Assembly (NCBI GenBank): GCA_963779515.1
Contig: CAVZYN010000011.1
Coordinates: 62,001 to 126,000, forward strand
From: CAVZYN01 sp963779515
GTDB lineage: Bacteria > Pseudomonadota > Alphaproteobacteria > Rhizobiales > Hyphomicrobiaceae
Direction: 5' to 3'
Length of the DNA stretch: 64,000 nucleotides
Shown: positions 1 through 9,293 of the stretch, piece after piece
Layout: each line of letters begins with the position of its first letter
Numbering within the stretch: position 1 is the first letter of the stretch
Notes under the pieces: model-generated
The model's database searches: none
The model's input: the letters and a program-made list of their open reading frames with translations, nothing else
Told to the model about the DNA's origin: nothing
Program-made: the position numbers and the translations under genes

Positions 1-975
1 TACGCCGATATCTTCGACGGATCGCGCGAGATCGCGGCCAAAGTCGAGGCGTTGAAGGCGGCGGCGAAGGCGGAGCTGGCAACCATCGAGCAGATGGGCG
101 GCGCTGTCGCGGCGATCGATGAGATGAAACGGCGGCTGGTCGAGAGCAACTCGGAACGGCTGCGGCGCATCGAGACCGGAGCGCAGGTTGTCGTCGGCGT
201 CAATCGCTGGACCGAGACGGAGGTGTCGCCGCTGGCGGGCGGCGCGGCGGCGATCGAGACGGTGGATGCGGCCGTGGAAGCCGAGCAGATCGCACAGCTG
301 GTGGCCTGGCGCGCGAGCCGCGACGGCAAGGCGGCCGATAAGGCGCTGAAGGAACTCGAGCGCGCGGCGCGCGACGGCTCTAATGTGATGCCGGCCTCGA
401 TCGCGTGCGCGAAAGCGGGAGTGACGACAGGCGAATGGGGCGCATGTCTGCGTCAAATCTTCGGCGAATACCGCGCTCCAACTGGCATCGGCCGCGCGGC
501 CGCGGCGACCGGCGAGGGGTTGGCTGACGTTCGCACCGCCGTCGACGCGGTGTCGGCGAAGCTCGGCCGCCGCGTGAAGATCCTGATCGGAAAGCCCGGG
601 CTCGATGGACACTCCAATGGCGCGGAGCAGATCGCGGTGCGCGCGCGCGATTGTGGCATGGAGGTCGTCTACGAAGGCATTCGCCTGACGCCGGCGCATA
701 TCGCGCGGGCGGCCCTCGATGAAGCGGTGCATGTCGTCGGGCTGTCGATCCTGTCGGGCAGTCACGTGCCGCTGATCCGCGACGTGCTGGCGCGCATGCG
801 CGCAGAAGGATGTGGCGACATCCCAGTGGTGGCCGGCGGCATCATTCCGCCGGAGGACGCAAAGACCTTGAAGGCGCTCGGCGTTGCGGCGATCTACACG
901 CCGAAGGATTTTCAATTGAACGACATCATGGCCGATATCGTGCGGCTGGTGGATCCGGCGGGTAAGGCGGCGTAG
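1..975 (+). CDS. meaA: Ethylmalonyl-CoA/methylmalonyl-CoA mutase family protein, C-terminal part
   Basis: The reading frame is open from base 1, so the gene starts before the window; the 324 residues visible end at a TAG at 973-975. The last ~130 residues are a cobalamin-binding domain: the motif LDGHSNG carries the Asp-x-His-x-x-Gly signature in which His replaces the lower axial base of B12, followed by GLSILSGSH and a conserved VVAGGIIP strand. The segment before it (GVNRWTETE) matches the C-terminal side of the mutase barrel. The wording of the B12 domain is closer to MeaA (ethylmalonyl-CoA mutase, which makes methylsuccinyl-CoA in the ethylmalonyl-CoA pathway of acetate assimilation) than to McmA; that choice is family knowledge, not proof. 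The N-terminal acyl-CoA-binding half is outside the window. A cytoplasmic enzyme. Confidence 0.85.
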   Translation, partial: YADIFDGSREIAAKVEALKAAAKAELATIEQMGGAVAAIDEMKRRLVESNSERLRRIETGAQVVVGVNRWTETEVSPLAGGAAAIETVDAAVEAEQIAQLVAWRASRDGKAADKALKELERAARDGSNVMPASIACAKAGVTTGEWGACLRQIFGEYRAPTGIGRAAAATGEGLADVRTAVDAVSAKLGRRVKILIGKPGLDGHSNGAEQIAVRARDCGMEVVYEGIRLTPAHIARAALDEAVHVVGLSILSGSHVPLIRDVLARMRAEGCGDIPVVAGGIIPPEDAKTLKALGVAAIYTPKDFQLNDIMADIVRLVDPAGKAA

Positions 976-1176
976 GCCGGCGACGCGTTCGGTAAACAAC
1001 CGGCCTGACTGACGTATGTAAACCGCTCCAAAGCGATTCCAGGACGCATCGCCAGCGATGCAGCCTTTACCTGTCGCATTTCTCTCCGCTGTTGCCACCC
1101 ATCGCAGGCGGTCAAGGTCCCGGATGCCGACCCATGCGCCGGCTCCGGGAAAGCGGTCGAGAGGCGAGAGTTCATC

Positions 1177-2709
1177 TCACGCCGCCCGCTGCTGCGACAG
1201 CGCCTCTCGACGATACGACAGCGCTTCCGCGACGTGCGCGCGTCCGACATCGTCGGCACCATCGAGATCGGCCAGCGTGCGCGCAACCTTGAGTGTACGG
1301 TGAAAGCCGCGCGCGGAGAGCTGCATGCGTTGCGCGGCCTCGTTGAGCAGCGATTGTCCGGCGGCATCGAGCGCGGCGATCGCTTCGAGCACTTGGCCTG
1401 AAGCGTCCGCATTGGTGCGCAGCCGCGTTTGCCCCTGCGCTAGCGCCTTGAAGCGGGCGCGCTGGCGCTCACGCGCGGCAATCACACGGGCGCGCACCTC
1501 GGCGCTGCCTTCGCTCGGCGCCGGCAGCACGAGATCGGCGGCAGAGACCTGTGGCACTTCGATCTGCAGATCGATGCGGTCGAGCAGCGGCCCCGAGATC
1601 CGCGCTTGATAGTCGTCGGCACAGCGCGCGCCGCGCCGGCAGGCCTGACCCGGACCGCCGCCACATTTGCAGGGGTTCATCGCGGCGACCAGCTGAATGC
1701 GCGACGGGTAGGCGATGCGGTGATTGGCGCGCGCGATCACGACCTCGCCGGATTCGAGCGGCTGACGCAGCGCGTCGAGCGTGTTTGGCTGGAACTCGGG
1801 CAGCTCGTCGAGAAACAACACGCCAAGATGCGCGAGCGAAACCTCGCCCGGCCTGGGCTTCGATCCACCGCCGACGAGGGCGGCCATGCTGGCGGAATGA
1901 TGCGGCGCGCGAAACGGCCGCTGCGTCGCCAGCCGCCCACCGGCAAGCGCGCCCGCGAGCGAATGCACCATCGAGACTTCCAGCATTTCTTCCGGCGACA
2001 GCGCGGGCAGGATCGACGGCAGCCGCGCCGCGAGCATCGACTTGCCGGAGCCGGGCGGCCCGATCATCAGCAGGTTGTGGCCACCGGCGGCTGCGACTTC
2101 GAGCGCGCGTTTCGCCATCTCCTGGCCCTTGACGTCGGCGAGATCCGGCATCGGCGTGGTGTCGTGCGCGACGTTCGGTTCGGGTCGCCGGAGTGTTTGC
2201 GTGCCCTTGAAGTGATTGACGAGCGACAAGAGATGCGGTGCCGCCAGAATGCTCATATCTTCCGCCGCCCACGCGGCTTCGGCACCGTTGGCTTCGGCGC
2301 AGATGAGGCCTTTACTCATGGCGTTGGCGCCGATGGCGGCGGGCAGCGCGCCCGGGACGCCACGGATCGCGCCATCCAACCCCAGTTCGCCGACCGCAGC
2401 GTAGCCCTCGATGGCATCAGGCGCGATGGCGCCCATGGCGGACATCAAGGCGAGCGCGATCGCAAGATCGAAGTGACTGCCCTCCTTCGGCAGATCTGCG
2501 GGCGCGAGATTGATGGTGATGTGCCGGAACGGCATGCCGAGTCCGATGGCATGCAGCGCGTTGCGAACCCGCTCGCGGCTTTCCGCCACCGCCTTGTCGG
2601 GCAGTCCGACAATGGCAAAGGCGAATTGTCCGCCGCTGATCCGGACCTGGACGTCGACCGGCTTGGCCTCGATCCCAAAGAACGCCAACGTCGCCATCTG
2701 CCCGAACAT
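1177..2709 (-). CDS. comM: YifB/ComM-type Mg-chelatase-like AAA ATPase
   Basis: 510 residues, the usual length for the family. Start chosen at the ATG at 2709 (MFGQMATLAF) because family members begin a few residues before the conserved GIEA-PVDVQV strand; a longer frame reaches 2799 but adds unrelated sequence. N-terminal Lon-protease-like fold (about 1-170), then an AAA ATPase: Walker A GPPGSGKS at 217-224, Walker B VLFLDELPEF near 297-306, a Cys cluster (CKC...C...C, 347-363) of the Mg-chelatase/ComM type, and a C-terminal helical domain. ComM homologues are hexameric helicases that aid branch migration when incoming DNA is integrated; the role here is inferred from homology. It converges on meaA, with about 200 bases and no gene between them. 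Transcribed divergently from the MAPEG gene. Confidence 0.9.
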   Translation of the reverse strand: MFGQMATLAFFGIEAKPVDVQVRISGGQFAFAIVGLPDKAVAESRERVRNALHAIGLGMPFRHITINLAPADLPKEGSHFDLAIALALMSAMGAIAPDAIEGYAAVGELGLDGAIRGVPGALPAAIGANAMSKGLICAEANGAEAAWAAEDMSILAAPHLLSLVNHFKGTQTLRRPEPNVAHDTTPMPDLADVKGQEMAKRALEVAAAGGHNLLMIGPPGSGKSMLAARLPSILPALSPEEMLEVSMVHSLAGALAGGRLATQRPFRAPHHSASMAALVGGGSKPRPGEVSLAHLGVLFLDELPEFQPNTLDALRQPLESGEVVIARANHRIAYPSRIQLVAAMNPCKCGGGPGQACRRGARCADDYQARISGPLLDRIDLQIEVPQVSAADLVLPAPSEGSAEVRARVIAARERQRARFKALAQGQTRLRTNADASGQVLEAIAALDAAGQSLLNEAAQRMQLSARGFHRTLKVARTLADLDGADDVGRAHVAEALSYRREALSQQRAA

Positions 2710-2900
2710 CACGCCCTCGCGGCACAACCGGTGGATGCGAAACGCTAGGCCAAGCAGCGCAAGTGTGTCAAGAACAATATAAGAACATCGTGCAGTCAAC
2801 GTGTTTGCGCCAGCGGCATGTTGCGCGCCGCGGGTCTTGCGGTGCCCACTGTTGCATGCGAACGAACACCGACCGCACGTCCCCCGAACTCGGAAATTTC

Positions 2901-3332
2901 ATGTCACAGACCGCCCTGCTCGCCCCCGTCTTTCTTCAAGTGCTGCTGACGTTCGTTGTGCTGATCGCGATGGGGTCGGCGCGATCCCGGTCGCTGCAGT
3001 CGACCAAGACATCCATGAACGAAAAGTCCGTTTCGCTCGGGGCGTACGCGTGGTCCGAGGAGGCCACCAAGCGCGCGAATAGCTTTCGCAATCAGTTTGA
3101 GCTGCCGGTCTTGTTTTATGCAGCTGTCGCGTTCGCGCTGATCTTGAAGCAGGCCGACGGACTGCTCGTTGTGCTGGCGTGGGCCTTCGTGCTGAGCCGC
3201 ATCGCGCATGCCGCGATCCACCTCGGCGCCAATATCGTCTCGCAGCGCTTTGCGGCCTACGTCGCGGGCATGGTGGCGCTCGCGGCGATGTGGCTCGTGC
3301 TGGCGTGGCGCGTTGTCGTCACGGGAGTTTGA
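2901..3332 (+). CDS. MAPEG family membrane protein
   Basis: 143 residues. Start at ATG 2901 (MSQTALLAPVF); an earlier frame extension to 2763 lacks hydrophobic character and overlaps the comM promoter side. Four hydrophobic segments fit the MAPEG fold (membrane-associated proteins in eicosanoid and glutathione metabolism): one at the N terminus (LQVLLTFVVLIAMG), two in the middle around ELPVLFYAAVAFALIL and LVVLAWAFVLSR, and one at the C terminus. The Asn/Gln-rich stretch RNQFELPVLFY between helices 1 and 2 is the part most typical of bacterial MAPEG members. Bacterial versions are uncharacterised or have weak glutathione transferase activity. The stop lies only four bases before the GTG of the rsmB-like gene, so the two are probably co-transcribed. 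Confidence 0.8.
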   Translation: MSQTALLAPVFLQVLLTFVVLIAMGSARSRSLQSTKTSMNEKSVSLGAYAWSEEATKRANSFRNQFELPVLFYAAVAFALILKQADGLLVVLAWAFVLSRIAHAAIHLGANIVSQRFAAYVAGMVALAAMWLVLAWRVVVTGV

Positions 3333-3336
3333 CGCC

Positions 3337-4635
3337 GTGCAACCCGCCGCACGCGTTCAAGCCGCGATCGAGGTCCTCGGCGACGTCTTGACTCGCCATC
3401 GCCCAGCGGCCGTGGCCCTCGCCGATTGGGGCAAGAGCCATCGGTTCGCGGGATCGGGCGATCGCGCGGCAATTGGTAATCTCGTCTATGACACGTTGCG
3501 TGTGAAGGCGTCGGCCGCGCACGTGATGGGCAGCGACACGCCGCGCGCCCTCGTGCTGGGCGCACTGCGTGTCGCGTCGAAGCTCGACGCCGCCGCGATC
3601 ACGCGTCTTGCCGATGGCGGTTCGCACAATCCGAAAGCGCTGACGCCCGAGGAGACGTTGCATCTTTCCCAATCGCGCGATGTCGACGCACCGCTGTGGG
3701 TCCAAGCGGACATCCCGGAGCGGCTGCTCGCATCGCTGCATCGCAGCCTCGGTGATCGCCTTGTGGAGGAAGGCCGTGCATGTGCCGCCCGCGCGCCGGT
3801 CGATCTTCGCGTCAACACGCTGAAAACGGCGCGCGCAGATCTCTTGAACGCATTTGAAAAATATGGCGCGACAGCAACCCCGCTCTCACCGTTGGGGCTG
3901 CGCATCAAAGCTGGCGACGGCCCAGCCGCCCGCACCCCCAACGTCGAGGCCGACATCGAACACGGCAAGGGCTGGTTCGAGGTGCAGGACGAGGGCTCGC
4001 AAATCGCTGCGCTCATGACCGGCGCCAAGCGCGGCCAGCAGATCCTCGACCTGTGCGCGGGCGCGGGTGGCAAGACGCTGGCGCTGGCCGCCCAGATGCA
4101 GAACACGGGCAAGATCTTTGCCTACGACGGCGACAAACATCGCCTGCGGCCGATCTTCGAGCGCATCACGCGGGCGGGCGCCACCAACGTCGAGGTGCTC
4201 ACGCCCGGCGACGAGGCCGCACTCACCGCGCTCGGGAGCCGCTTCGATACGGTCCTGATCGATGCACCCTGCTCGGGGTCCGGCACGTGGCGGCGGCGGC
4301 CGGACTCGAAGTGGCGGCTGACCGGCCAACAACTCATCCAGCGGCAGGCCGATCAGCGCGCGGTGCTCGACCGTGCCGCGGCGCTGGTCGCGCCGGCTGG
4401 ACGATTGGTCTATGTCACCTGTTCGCTGTTGCCAGAAGAGAATGTCGATCAGATCGATGCGTTTCTGGCGCGTCGGCCAGAATTTTCTGTCCTGCCGTGG
4501 CGCGACGTGTGGTCCGCTCATGTGGGCACGCCGTCGGTGTCGTCTGCCGACCGCCGCGACAATTCACTCCTGCTGACACCAGCGATGCACGGCACCGATG
4601 GATTCTTCATCGCCGTGCTGACGCGGCATGCCTGA
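3337..4635 (+). CDS. rsmB: RsmB/NOP-family RNA (cytosine-5) methyltransferase
   Basis: 432 residues from a GTG at 3337, preceded by GGGAG at 3323-3327; the frame stays open upstream to 3208 but that part overlaps the MAPEG gene. Residues 1-140 resemble the NusB-like RNA-binding N domain. The C-terminal Rossmann domain shows the SAM-binding motif DLCAGAGGKT (238-247), the Cys motif IDAPCSGSGTWRR (about 308-320) and the catalytic Cys motif VTCSLLPEEN (360-369), the two-cysteine signature of 5-methylcytosine RNA methyltransferases. RsmB methylates C967 of 16S rRNA; this protein is a likely but unproven equivalent. Cytoplasmic. The final His-Gly-Thr-Asp-Gly-Phe-Phe block near the C terminus is also typical of the family. 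Confidence 0.9.
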   Translation: MQPAARVQAAIEVLGDVLTRHRPAAVALADWGKSHRFAGSGDRAAIGNLVYDTLRVKASAAHVMGSDTPRALVLGALRVASKLDAAAITRLADGGSHNPKALTPEETLHLSQSRDVDAPLWVQADIPERLLASLHRSLGDRLVEEGRACAARAPVDLRVNTLKTARADLLNAFEKYGATATPLSPLGLRIKAGDGPAARTPNVEADIEHGKGWFEVQDEGSQIAALMTGAKRGQQILDLCAGAGGKTLALAAQMQNTGKIFAYDGDKHRLRPIFERITRAGATNVEVLTPGDEAALTALGSRFDTVLIDAPCSGSGTWRRRPDSKWRLTGQQLIQRQADQRAVLDRAAALVAPAGRLVYVTCSLLPEENVDQIDAFLARRPEFSVLPWRDVWSAHVGTPSVSSADRRDNSLLLTPAMHGTDGFFIAVLTRHA

Positions 4636-4869
4636 CCGGGTTCAGCGCAGCCGTGAGTCTCAGTCTTTTGCACGCCCGCTAGTGGACAACACTCATCCAC
4701 AGATATTGAATTGACTCCCAAAGTCATCCGCATAAGTTGCTGTGCGTTACAGCGGTCTTGTTCGGGTCGCTGACGAGGTCCGCCGATGTTTCGGCGTCGA
4801 CGGCCCGCGCACGCTGTGAGAGCGCTCCGTCGGCCGCATGATCGGCGATTTGGAGGACATGCGTCCATC

Positions 4870-6825
4870 ATGGCACTTGCTTCGAAACCGAAGCGGCCCC
4901 GCCGGCCACCTGTCCGCTCCTGTCTTGGTCCCGTTGCCGATCTCGAGCAGCATTTGCCCGAAGAGTGGTGGCGCAAGCTTTTCAACGCGCTCTATGTCAA
5001 GACCGATGGCGATGTCGTCGAGAACGCCGAAAATACGCGGCGGGAAGTCGATTTCATCGTCTCGGCGGCAGCGATCCAACCGCACAGCACCATTCTTGAC
5101 CTCTGCTGCGGTCAAGGCCGCCATTGTCTGGAGTTATCACGCCGAGGATTCAAGAATGTCTTGGGCGTCGATCGCTCGCGCTACTTGATCCGGCTCGCCA
5201 AGAAGCGTGCCCAAAACGAAAACCTCAGCGTCCTTTTCAAGGAAGGCGATGCCCGCAACCCGCGCGTGCCGGAGACGTCGATCGATTGCGTCGCGATCAT
5301 GGGCAATTCGTTCGGCTATTTCTCCAACAAGCAGGACGACGAGAAGGTTCTCGCGTCCGTCGGCAAGATTCTGCGGCCATCGGGCCAGCTGGTGCTCGAC
5401 ATCACCGACGGCTCGCATATGCACGAAAATTTCGATCGCCGCTCTTGGGAGTGGATCGACGAGCATCATTTCGTGTGCCGGGAGCGCTCGATCAGCAAAG
5501 AAGGCGATCGCCTGATCAGCCGCGAGGTGATTGTCCACGACGAGATGGGCGTGATCGCGGATCAGTTCTATGCCGAACGGCTTTATACGCGCGAGAGCAT
5601 CACGAAGCTGCTCGAGAAAAGCGGGTTCCGCAACGTGCGGCACCACGGCATCGCCGAATCGGTCTCGGATCGTGATCAGGATCTCGGAATGATGGCGCGG
5701 CGGATCCTGCTGTCGGCGGACGCCCCGCTGCTGCCGGCGCGCAAGCCACGCGGAAAAACACCGGTCTATGACGTGACCGTGCTGCTGGGCGATCCCAGAT
5801 TGCCGGATACGGTAAAGCGCGGCGGCCAATTCAATCCGGAAGATCTCGACACCGTGCGCCGTCTCAAGGACGCGCTGTCGGAACTGCCGAACTACAAGTT
5901 CCGCTATCTCGATAATCACGCGACGCTCGAGCGCGATCTGGCGGACCTGCGAACGGACCTCGTGTTCAATTTGTGTGACGAAGGCCTCAACAACGACGCG
6001 TTCAAGGAACTTCACGTCCCAGCGATGCTCGAAGTTCTTGAACTGCCCTACACGGGCGGTGGACCAAACTGCTTGGCGGCCTGCTACGATAAGGGCCTCG
6101 TGCGCGCGGTGGCGCAGTCGATGGACGTTCCCGTGCCACTGGAAACCTATGTGCGCGCGGGCGACCAGGGCGCCACGTTGCCGTCCGTGTTCCCGGCGCT
6201 CCTGAAACCGAATTTTGGCGATAGCTCGATCGGCATCACCAAGGACGCCGTTGTCGGCAACGAGCGCTCGTTGATGGACTATCTCGAGAAGTTGCGCGCC
6301 GAGTTTCCGAAGCGCCCAATTCTGGTGCAGGAATATCTGACCGGCGCGGAATACTCGGTCAGCCTAATCGGCAATCCCGAGCAGGGTCTGCGGGCGTTGG
6401 CGGTCCTCGAAGTCGATTTCTCGAAACTCGATCCAGCGCTGCCACAAATTCTCGGCTACGAATCCAAGTGGGAACCGGACAGCCCCTATTGGACTCAAAT
6501 CAAGTATCGCGAGGCGACGCTGCCGGATCACAAGCAGCAACAGATGATCGACAACTCGGTAAAACTTTTCGAGCGGCTGAACTGCCGCGAGTACGCGCGC
6601 TTCGATTTCCGCGCTGATGCGAAAGGCGAGATCAAGCTGCTCGAAGTCAATCCAAATCCTGGCTGGTGCTGGGATGGCAAGCTCAACCTGATGGCGGGTT
6701 TCCAAGGCATGCGCTACTCGGAGATGCTGGGCCTCATCCTGCAAGCCGCGATCGAGCGCACAGGCGTCATCGCCAAAAATCAAAATGCCGCGACGGGTCA
6801 AGGACCGTCCGCGACCGCGCTGTAG
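4870..6825 (+). CDS. Class I SAM methyltransferase fused to a D-Ala-D-Ala-ligase-like ATP-grasp domain
   Basis: 651 residues from ATG 4870 (MALASKPKRP); GGAGG at 4852-4856 is the only good ribosome site, though 13 bases away. Residues 30-285 are a methyltransferase: motif I ILDLCCGQGRH (75-85), a following VLGVDRS strand, and LVLDITDGS (post-motif III). Residues about 300-630 are an ATP-grasp ligase resembling D-alanine-D-alanine ligase: LPYTGGGPNC (392-401), ALLKPNFGDSSIG (443-455), the acidic metal-binding stretch LVQEYLTGAEYSV, and the terminal metal/phosphate motif RFDFRADAKG...LEVNPNPG (578-598). Both active sites look complete, so this should ligate a carboxylate to an amine and methylate a substrate or product. 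The substrate is unknown. It sits alone between rsmB and a convergent solute-binding protein gene. Confidence 0.8.
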   Translation: MALASKPKRPRRPPVRSCLGPVADLEQHLPEEWWRKLFNALYVKTDGDVVENAENTRREVDFIVSAAAIQPHSTILDLCCGQGRHCLELSRRGFKNVLGVDRSRYLIRLAKKRAQNENLSVLFKEGDARNPRVPETSIDCVAIMGNSFGYFSNKQDDEKVLASVGKILRPSGQLVLDITDGSHMHENFDRRSWEWIDEHHFVCRERSISKEGDRLISREVIVHDEMGVIADQFYAERLYTRESITKLLEKSGFRNVRHHGIAESVSDRDQDLGMMARRILLSADAPLLPARKPRGKTPVYDVTVLLGDPRLPDTVKRGGQFNPEDLDTVRRLKDALSELPNYKFRYLDNHATLERDLADLRTDLVFNLCDEGLNNDAFKELHVPAMLEVLELPYTGGGPNCLAACYDKGLVRAVAQSMDVPVPLETYVRAGDQGATLPSVFPALLKPNFGDSSIGITKDAVVGNERSLMDYLEKLRAEFPKRPILVQEYLTGAEYSVSLIGNPEQGLRALAVLEVDFSKLDPALPQILGYESKWEPDSPYWTQIKYREATLPDHKQQQMIDNSVKLFERLNCREYARFDFRADAKGEIKLLEVNPNPGWCWDGKLNLMAGFQGMRYSEMLGLILQAAIERTGVIAKNQNAATGQGPSATAL

Positions 6826-6955
6826 GATTTCGGGCGATTTCGCCATGTGTCGCAACCCGTGTTCGCCATGGGCTGGCACCGCCTTGGCGAACTCATCCGC
6901 GCCCCGTTTCGCCCCCGCTCTGTTCAGGCATCGCTGTGATCATTGCGTCGCGGCT

Positions 6956-8539
6956 CTACCGTCCGCTGACGCCGTGAGCGTGAGTCTCTTCGTCCGAGCG
7001 CGGAAGCATTTTTAGGCCCTTCCGCGTCGCCCAGGTGTTGATTTGGTAGTGCAGCGGAATGATCGCCTGATCTTCGAACGCAATGTCGGTGGCCTTTGCG
7101 AGCAGTTCGGCGCGTTTGGCATCGTTCACGGTCACCATCGCCTCGTCGAGCACCTTGTCGAAGTCTGGATTGGAGTAGCGGCCGCGATTGGCCGTTCCGG
7201 TCCCTTTGTCGCGGTTGACGGTTGCGAGTTGCGGTCGCAGCGCACCCGCGTTTTCGCCGGAGCTCGGGCTCCAGCCGACCAGCACCATGCTGAACTCCGG
7301 CGTGCCGCCTGGGCCGCCGGTCGTTGCCCGCGAAAAGAAATTTCCTGGTGGTAAAGCTTCCATCGTCGTTTCAATGCCGACGCGCGTGAACATCTGCGCG
7401 ACCGCTTCCATCACCTTCACGTCGTTTGTGTATCGGCCATTGGGGCCATGGATCGTCAGCTTGAAGCCATTCGCCAAGCCCGCTTCCGCCAGCAATTTCT
7501 TGGCGCCGTCCGGATCGAAGGCCATTGGTTTCAGACGCGGTGAGATGCCAAAGTAGCCATCCGGCAAGTACTGGCTGGCTGGAACGGCCGCATTTTCCAT
7601 GACGCGTGCGACGATGGCGTCGCGATTGACGGCCTTCGACAGGGCAATGCGCACACGGCGATCGCGCAACACGTTCTTGATCGCGCTGCCGTCCTTGGCC
7701 TTGATATACGGGCTGTCGTCACGGAATTGATCCATATGAAAGAAGATGGAGCGGTTCGAGGGCGTCTGTGCGATCTCCACCTTGCCGTCTTTCTTCAGCC
7801 GCTCGATGTCGGCCGTCGGCACGTCCTCGATCAGATCGACGTCGCCTGCGAGCAACGCAGCAACCCGCGCCGGTCCGATCTTGATTGGTTTGAACGTGAC
7901 TTTCTCCCAGGCGGCCTTTTCGCCCCAATAGGCATCGTTGCGCTGCAGCACGATGCGATCGCCGGGCGTGTATTGCACGAACTTGAAACGCCCGGTGCCG
8001 ATCGTTACCTTGCCGCTATTGAAATCCGGCGTCAGGGCGCCCGTGCCGTGCTTCTTGGAGATGATCAGGACCGCCGCCATCTCGTTCGCCATCGTCGGAG
8101 CTGGCGCCCCCGTCGAAATGTTGACCGTCAGGTCGTCGATTTTCTTCAGTGTCTTGCCCTTCGTGGCGTAGGCAAAGGAGCCGGGGCTATTGGCGACGTT
8201 CGGGACACGATCGAACGTGAAGAGCACATCGTCGGCCGTGAACGGCGAGCCGTCGTGCCACGTCACGCCTTTGCGCAGCTTGAATTCCCAGGAACCATCA
8301 TCGAGCACCTTCCAGCTTTCGGCGAGGCCGGGGGTCAGCCGCTGTTGCGGGTCCATTTCGATCAGGCGCTCGAAGACGTGCGACAACAGCGCGTTGTTCG
8401 GCGACAGCGCGTGATAATGCGGGTCCATCGCCGTCGGCTCCGCCGCCAGCCCGATCCTCAGGGCCTGGGCCGCCAACGAACCGGCCGCGCCCAACCCAAA
8501 TGCGAAACAAGCCCCTGCCAGAAATGACGAACGGCGCAT
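6956..8539 (-). CDS. ABC transporter substrate-binding protein, family 5 (peptide/nickel type)
   Basis: 527 residues. Start at ATG 8539 (MRRSSFLAGA), giving a typical signal peptide that ends around Ala-Gln-Ala near residue 26; a 14-residue longer frame lacks one. The mature part is an SBP family 5 protein: the N-terminal block AEPTAMDPHY, then LAESWKVLDDGSWEFKLRKGV-type wording, WHDGSPFTADDV, and a C-terminal IIPLHYQINTWA segment. Family members bind oligopeptides, dipeptides, nickel chelates or similar solutes in the periplasm and hand them to DppBC/OppBC permeases. No permease or ATPase gene lies on either side, so this is an orphan binding protein or its partners are elsewhere. The ligand cannot be read from sequence. 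Confidence 0.9.
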   Translation of the reverse strand: MRRSSFLAGACFAFGLGAAGSLAAQALRIGLAAEPTAMDPHYHALSPNNALLSHVFERLIEMDPQQRLTPGLAESWKVLDDGSWEFKLRKGVTWHDGSPFTADDVLFTFDRVPNVANSPGSFAYATKGKTLKKIDDLTVNISTGAPAPTMANEMAAVLIISKKHGTGALTPDFNSGKVTIGTGRFKFVQYTPGDRIVLQRNDAYWGEKAAWEKVTFKPIKIGPARVAALLAGDVDLIEDVPTADIERLKKDGKVEIAQTPSNRSIFFHMDQFRDDSPYIKAKDGSAIKNVLRDRRVRIALSKAVNRDAIVARVMENAAVPASQYLPDGYFGISPRLKPMAFDPDGAKKLLAEAGLANGFKLTIHGPNGRYTNDVKVMEAVAQMFTRVGIETTMEALPPGNFFSRATTGGPGGTPEFSMVLVGWSPSSGENAGALRPQLATVNRDKGTGTANRGRYSNPDFDKVLDEAMVTVNDAKRAELLAKATDIAFEDQAIIPLHYQINTWATRKGLKMLPRSDEETHAHGVSGR

Positions 8540-8620
8540 CACAACGTCCTCCCCTGAGTTCCTTGCCGGCAAGCCTAGCACGGGGCATGACGTGGACCAT
8601 AGGCGGCGACGGATGCGGCC

Positions 8621-9118
8621 TCAGAACGCGCGGCGCGGCCCGGTATCGACGTGGAACAGACCGCCGCCGTAGTGCTTCAATCCGCCAACGCTGCCGTGCC
8701 CGCGCAGATAGGCCATGACAGCGCCTGACTTGGCGAACACGCGGAAGTCAACGGCTCGGCCGGAGAGGTGATACGAATGACTGGCGCCGCCAGCGCGCCG
8801 GTTCTGCGCATAGCCGCGGCAGGTCGAGCCGACGCGCACCGGCCCGAATTTATCCGACACCTCCGCGACCAGCCCTCGCAGCTGCCCATTCAAGCACGAC
8901 GCACTCGCCTGCCAGGTGACGCCGCCCGAGAGGCTCTTGCGTTCGCTCGTGTCGTCGCTGGACGGAGGGCGGCCAAGCCGCGACGGCCGGCTGTCTTTGG
9001 TTGCGAACTGATCCTTGAAAAAGGTGTCACCGGAGTCTTCCGCCGCGACCGCCGTGCTGGCAAAAATGGTGAATGCTGCAGCAGCGAGTACCGCCGCGCG
9101 CGCCATCGAATGCGTCAT
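8621..9118 (-). CDS. Secreted peptidase M15-like protein (copy 1)
   Basis: 165 residues from ATG 9118, with GGGAGG about 9 bases upstream; a longer open frame to 9739 is a shadow of the next gene. Signal peptide about 1-26 (cleavage after AVA). The rest is a small D,D-carboxypeptidase-like domain of the Peptidase_M15_3 type: zinc ligands His117 and Asp124 in HLSGRAVDF and His156 with Asp158 in FHVDTG, and a likely Cys75-Cys100 disulfide. Such domains act on, or only bind, peptidoglycan cross-links. It is the shortest of three consecutive homologues (8621-9118, 9294-9953, 10151-10924), all on the minus strand and sharing the end pattern GGLK-Y--G-FHxD-G. Confidence 0.85.
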   Translation of the reverse strand: MTHSMARAAVLAAAAFTIFASTAVAAEDSGDTFFKDQFATKDSRPSRLGRPPSSDDTSERKSLSGGVTWQASASCLNGQLRGLVAEVSDKFGPVRVGSTCRGYAQNRRAGGASHSYHLSGRAVDFRVFAKSGAVMAYLRGHGSVGGLKHYGGGLFHVDTGPRRAF

Positions 9119-9243
9119 GTCCAAATCCTCCCATGTGAAAAAACCGCTGGGGCGGCTCACGGGACGGATTTGCAAGAACGGGTGTTGGATGCGGCGCCTC
9201 TGGACCGCTCTCTGGGTAACTCTTCGTTCATCGTAAACACGAA

Positions 9244-9261
9244 GCCCCGCCTTTGCGGGGC
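9244..9261 (-). terminator. Likely hairpin terminator after M15-like copy 2
   Basis: A perfect 7-bp stem (GCCCCGC at 9244-9250, GCGGGGC at 9255-9261) with a 4-base loop lies 33 bases past the stop of the minus-strand gene at 9294. On the minus strand it is followed by TTCGTGTTT, a weak T-tract, so the call is moderate. Confidence 0.5.
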
Positions 9262-9293
9262 GGGGCTCGAGGCCTTTCAAGACAGACGCGCCT

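Noticed and set aside
1606..2748. 380-residue plus-strand frame opposite comM
   Set aside because: Antisense shadow, Arg/Asp/Gly-rich with no recognisable domain; the minus frame is a complete ComM-type protein.
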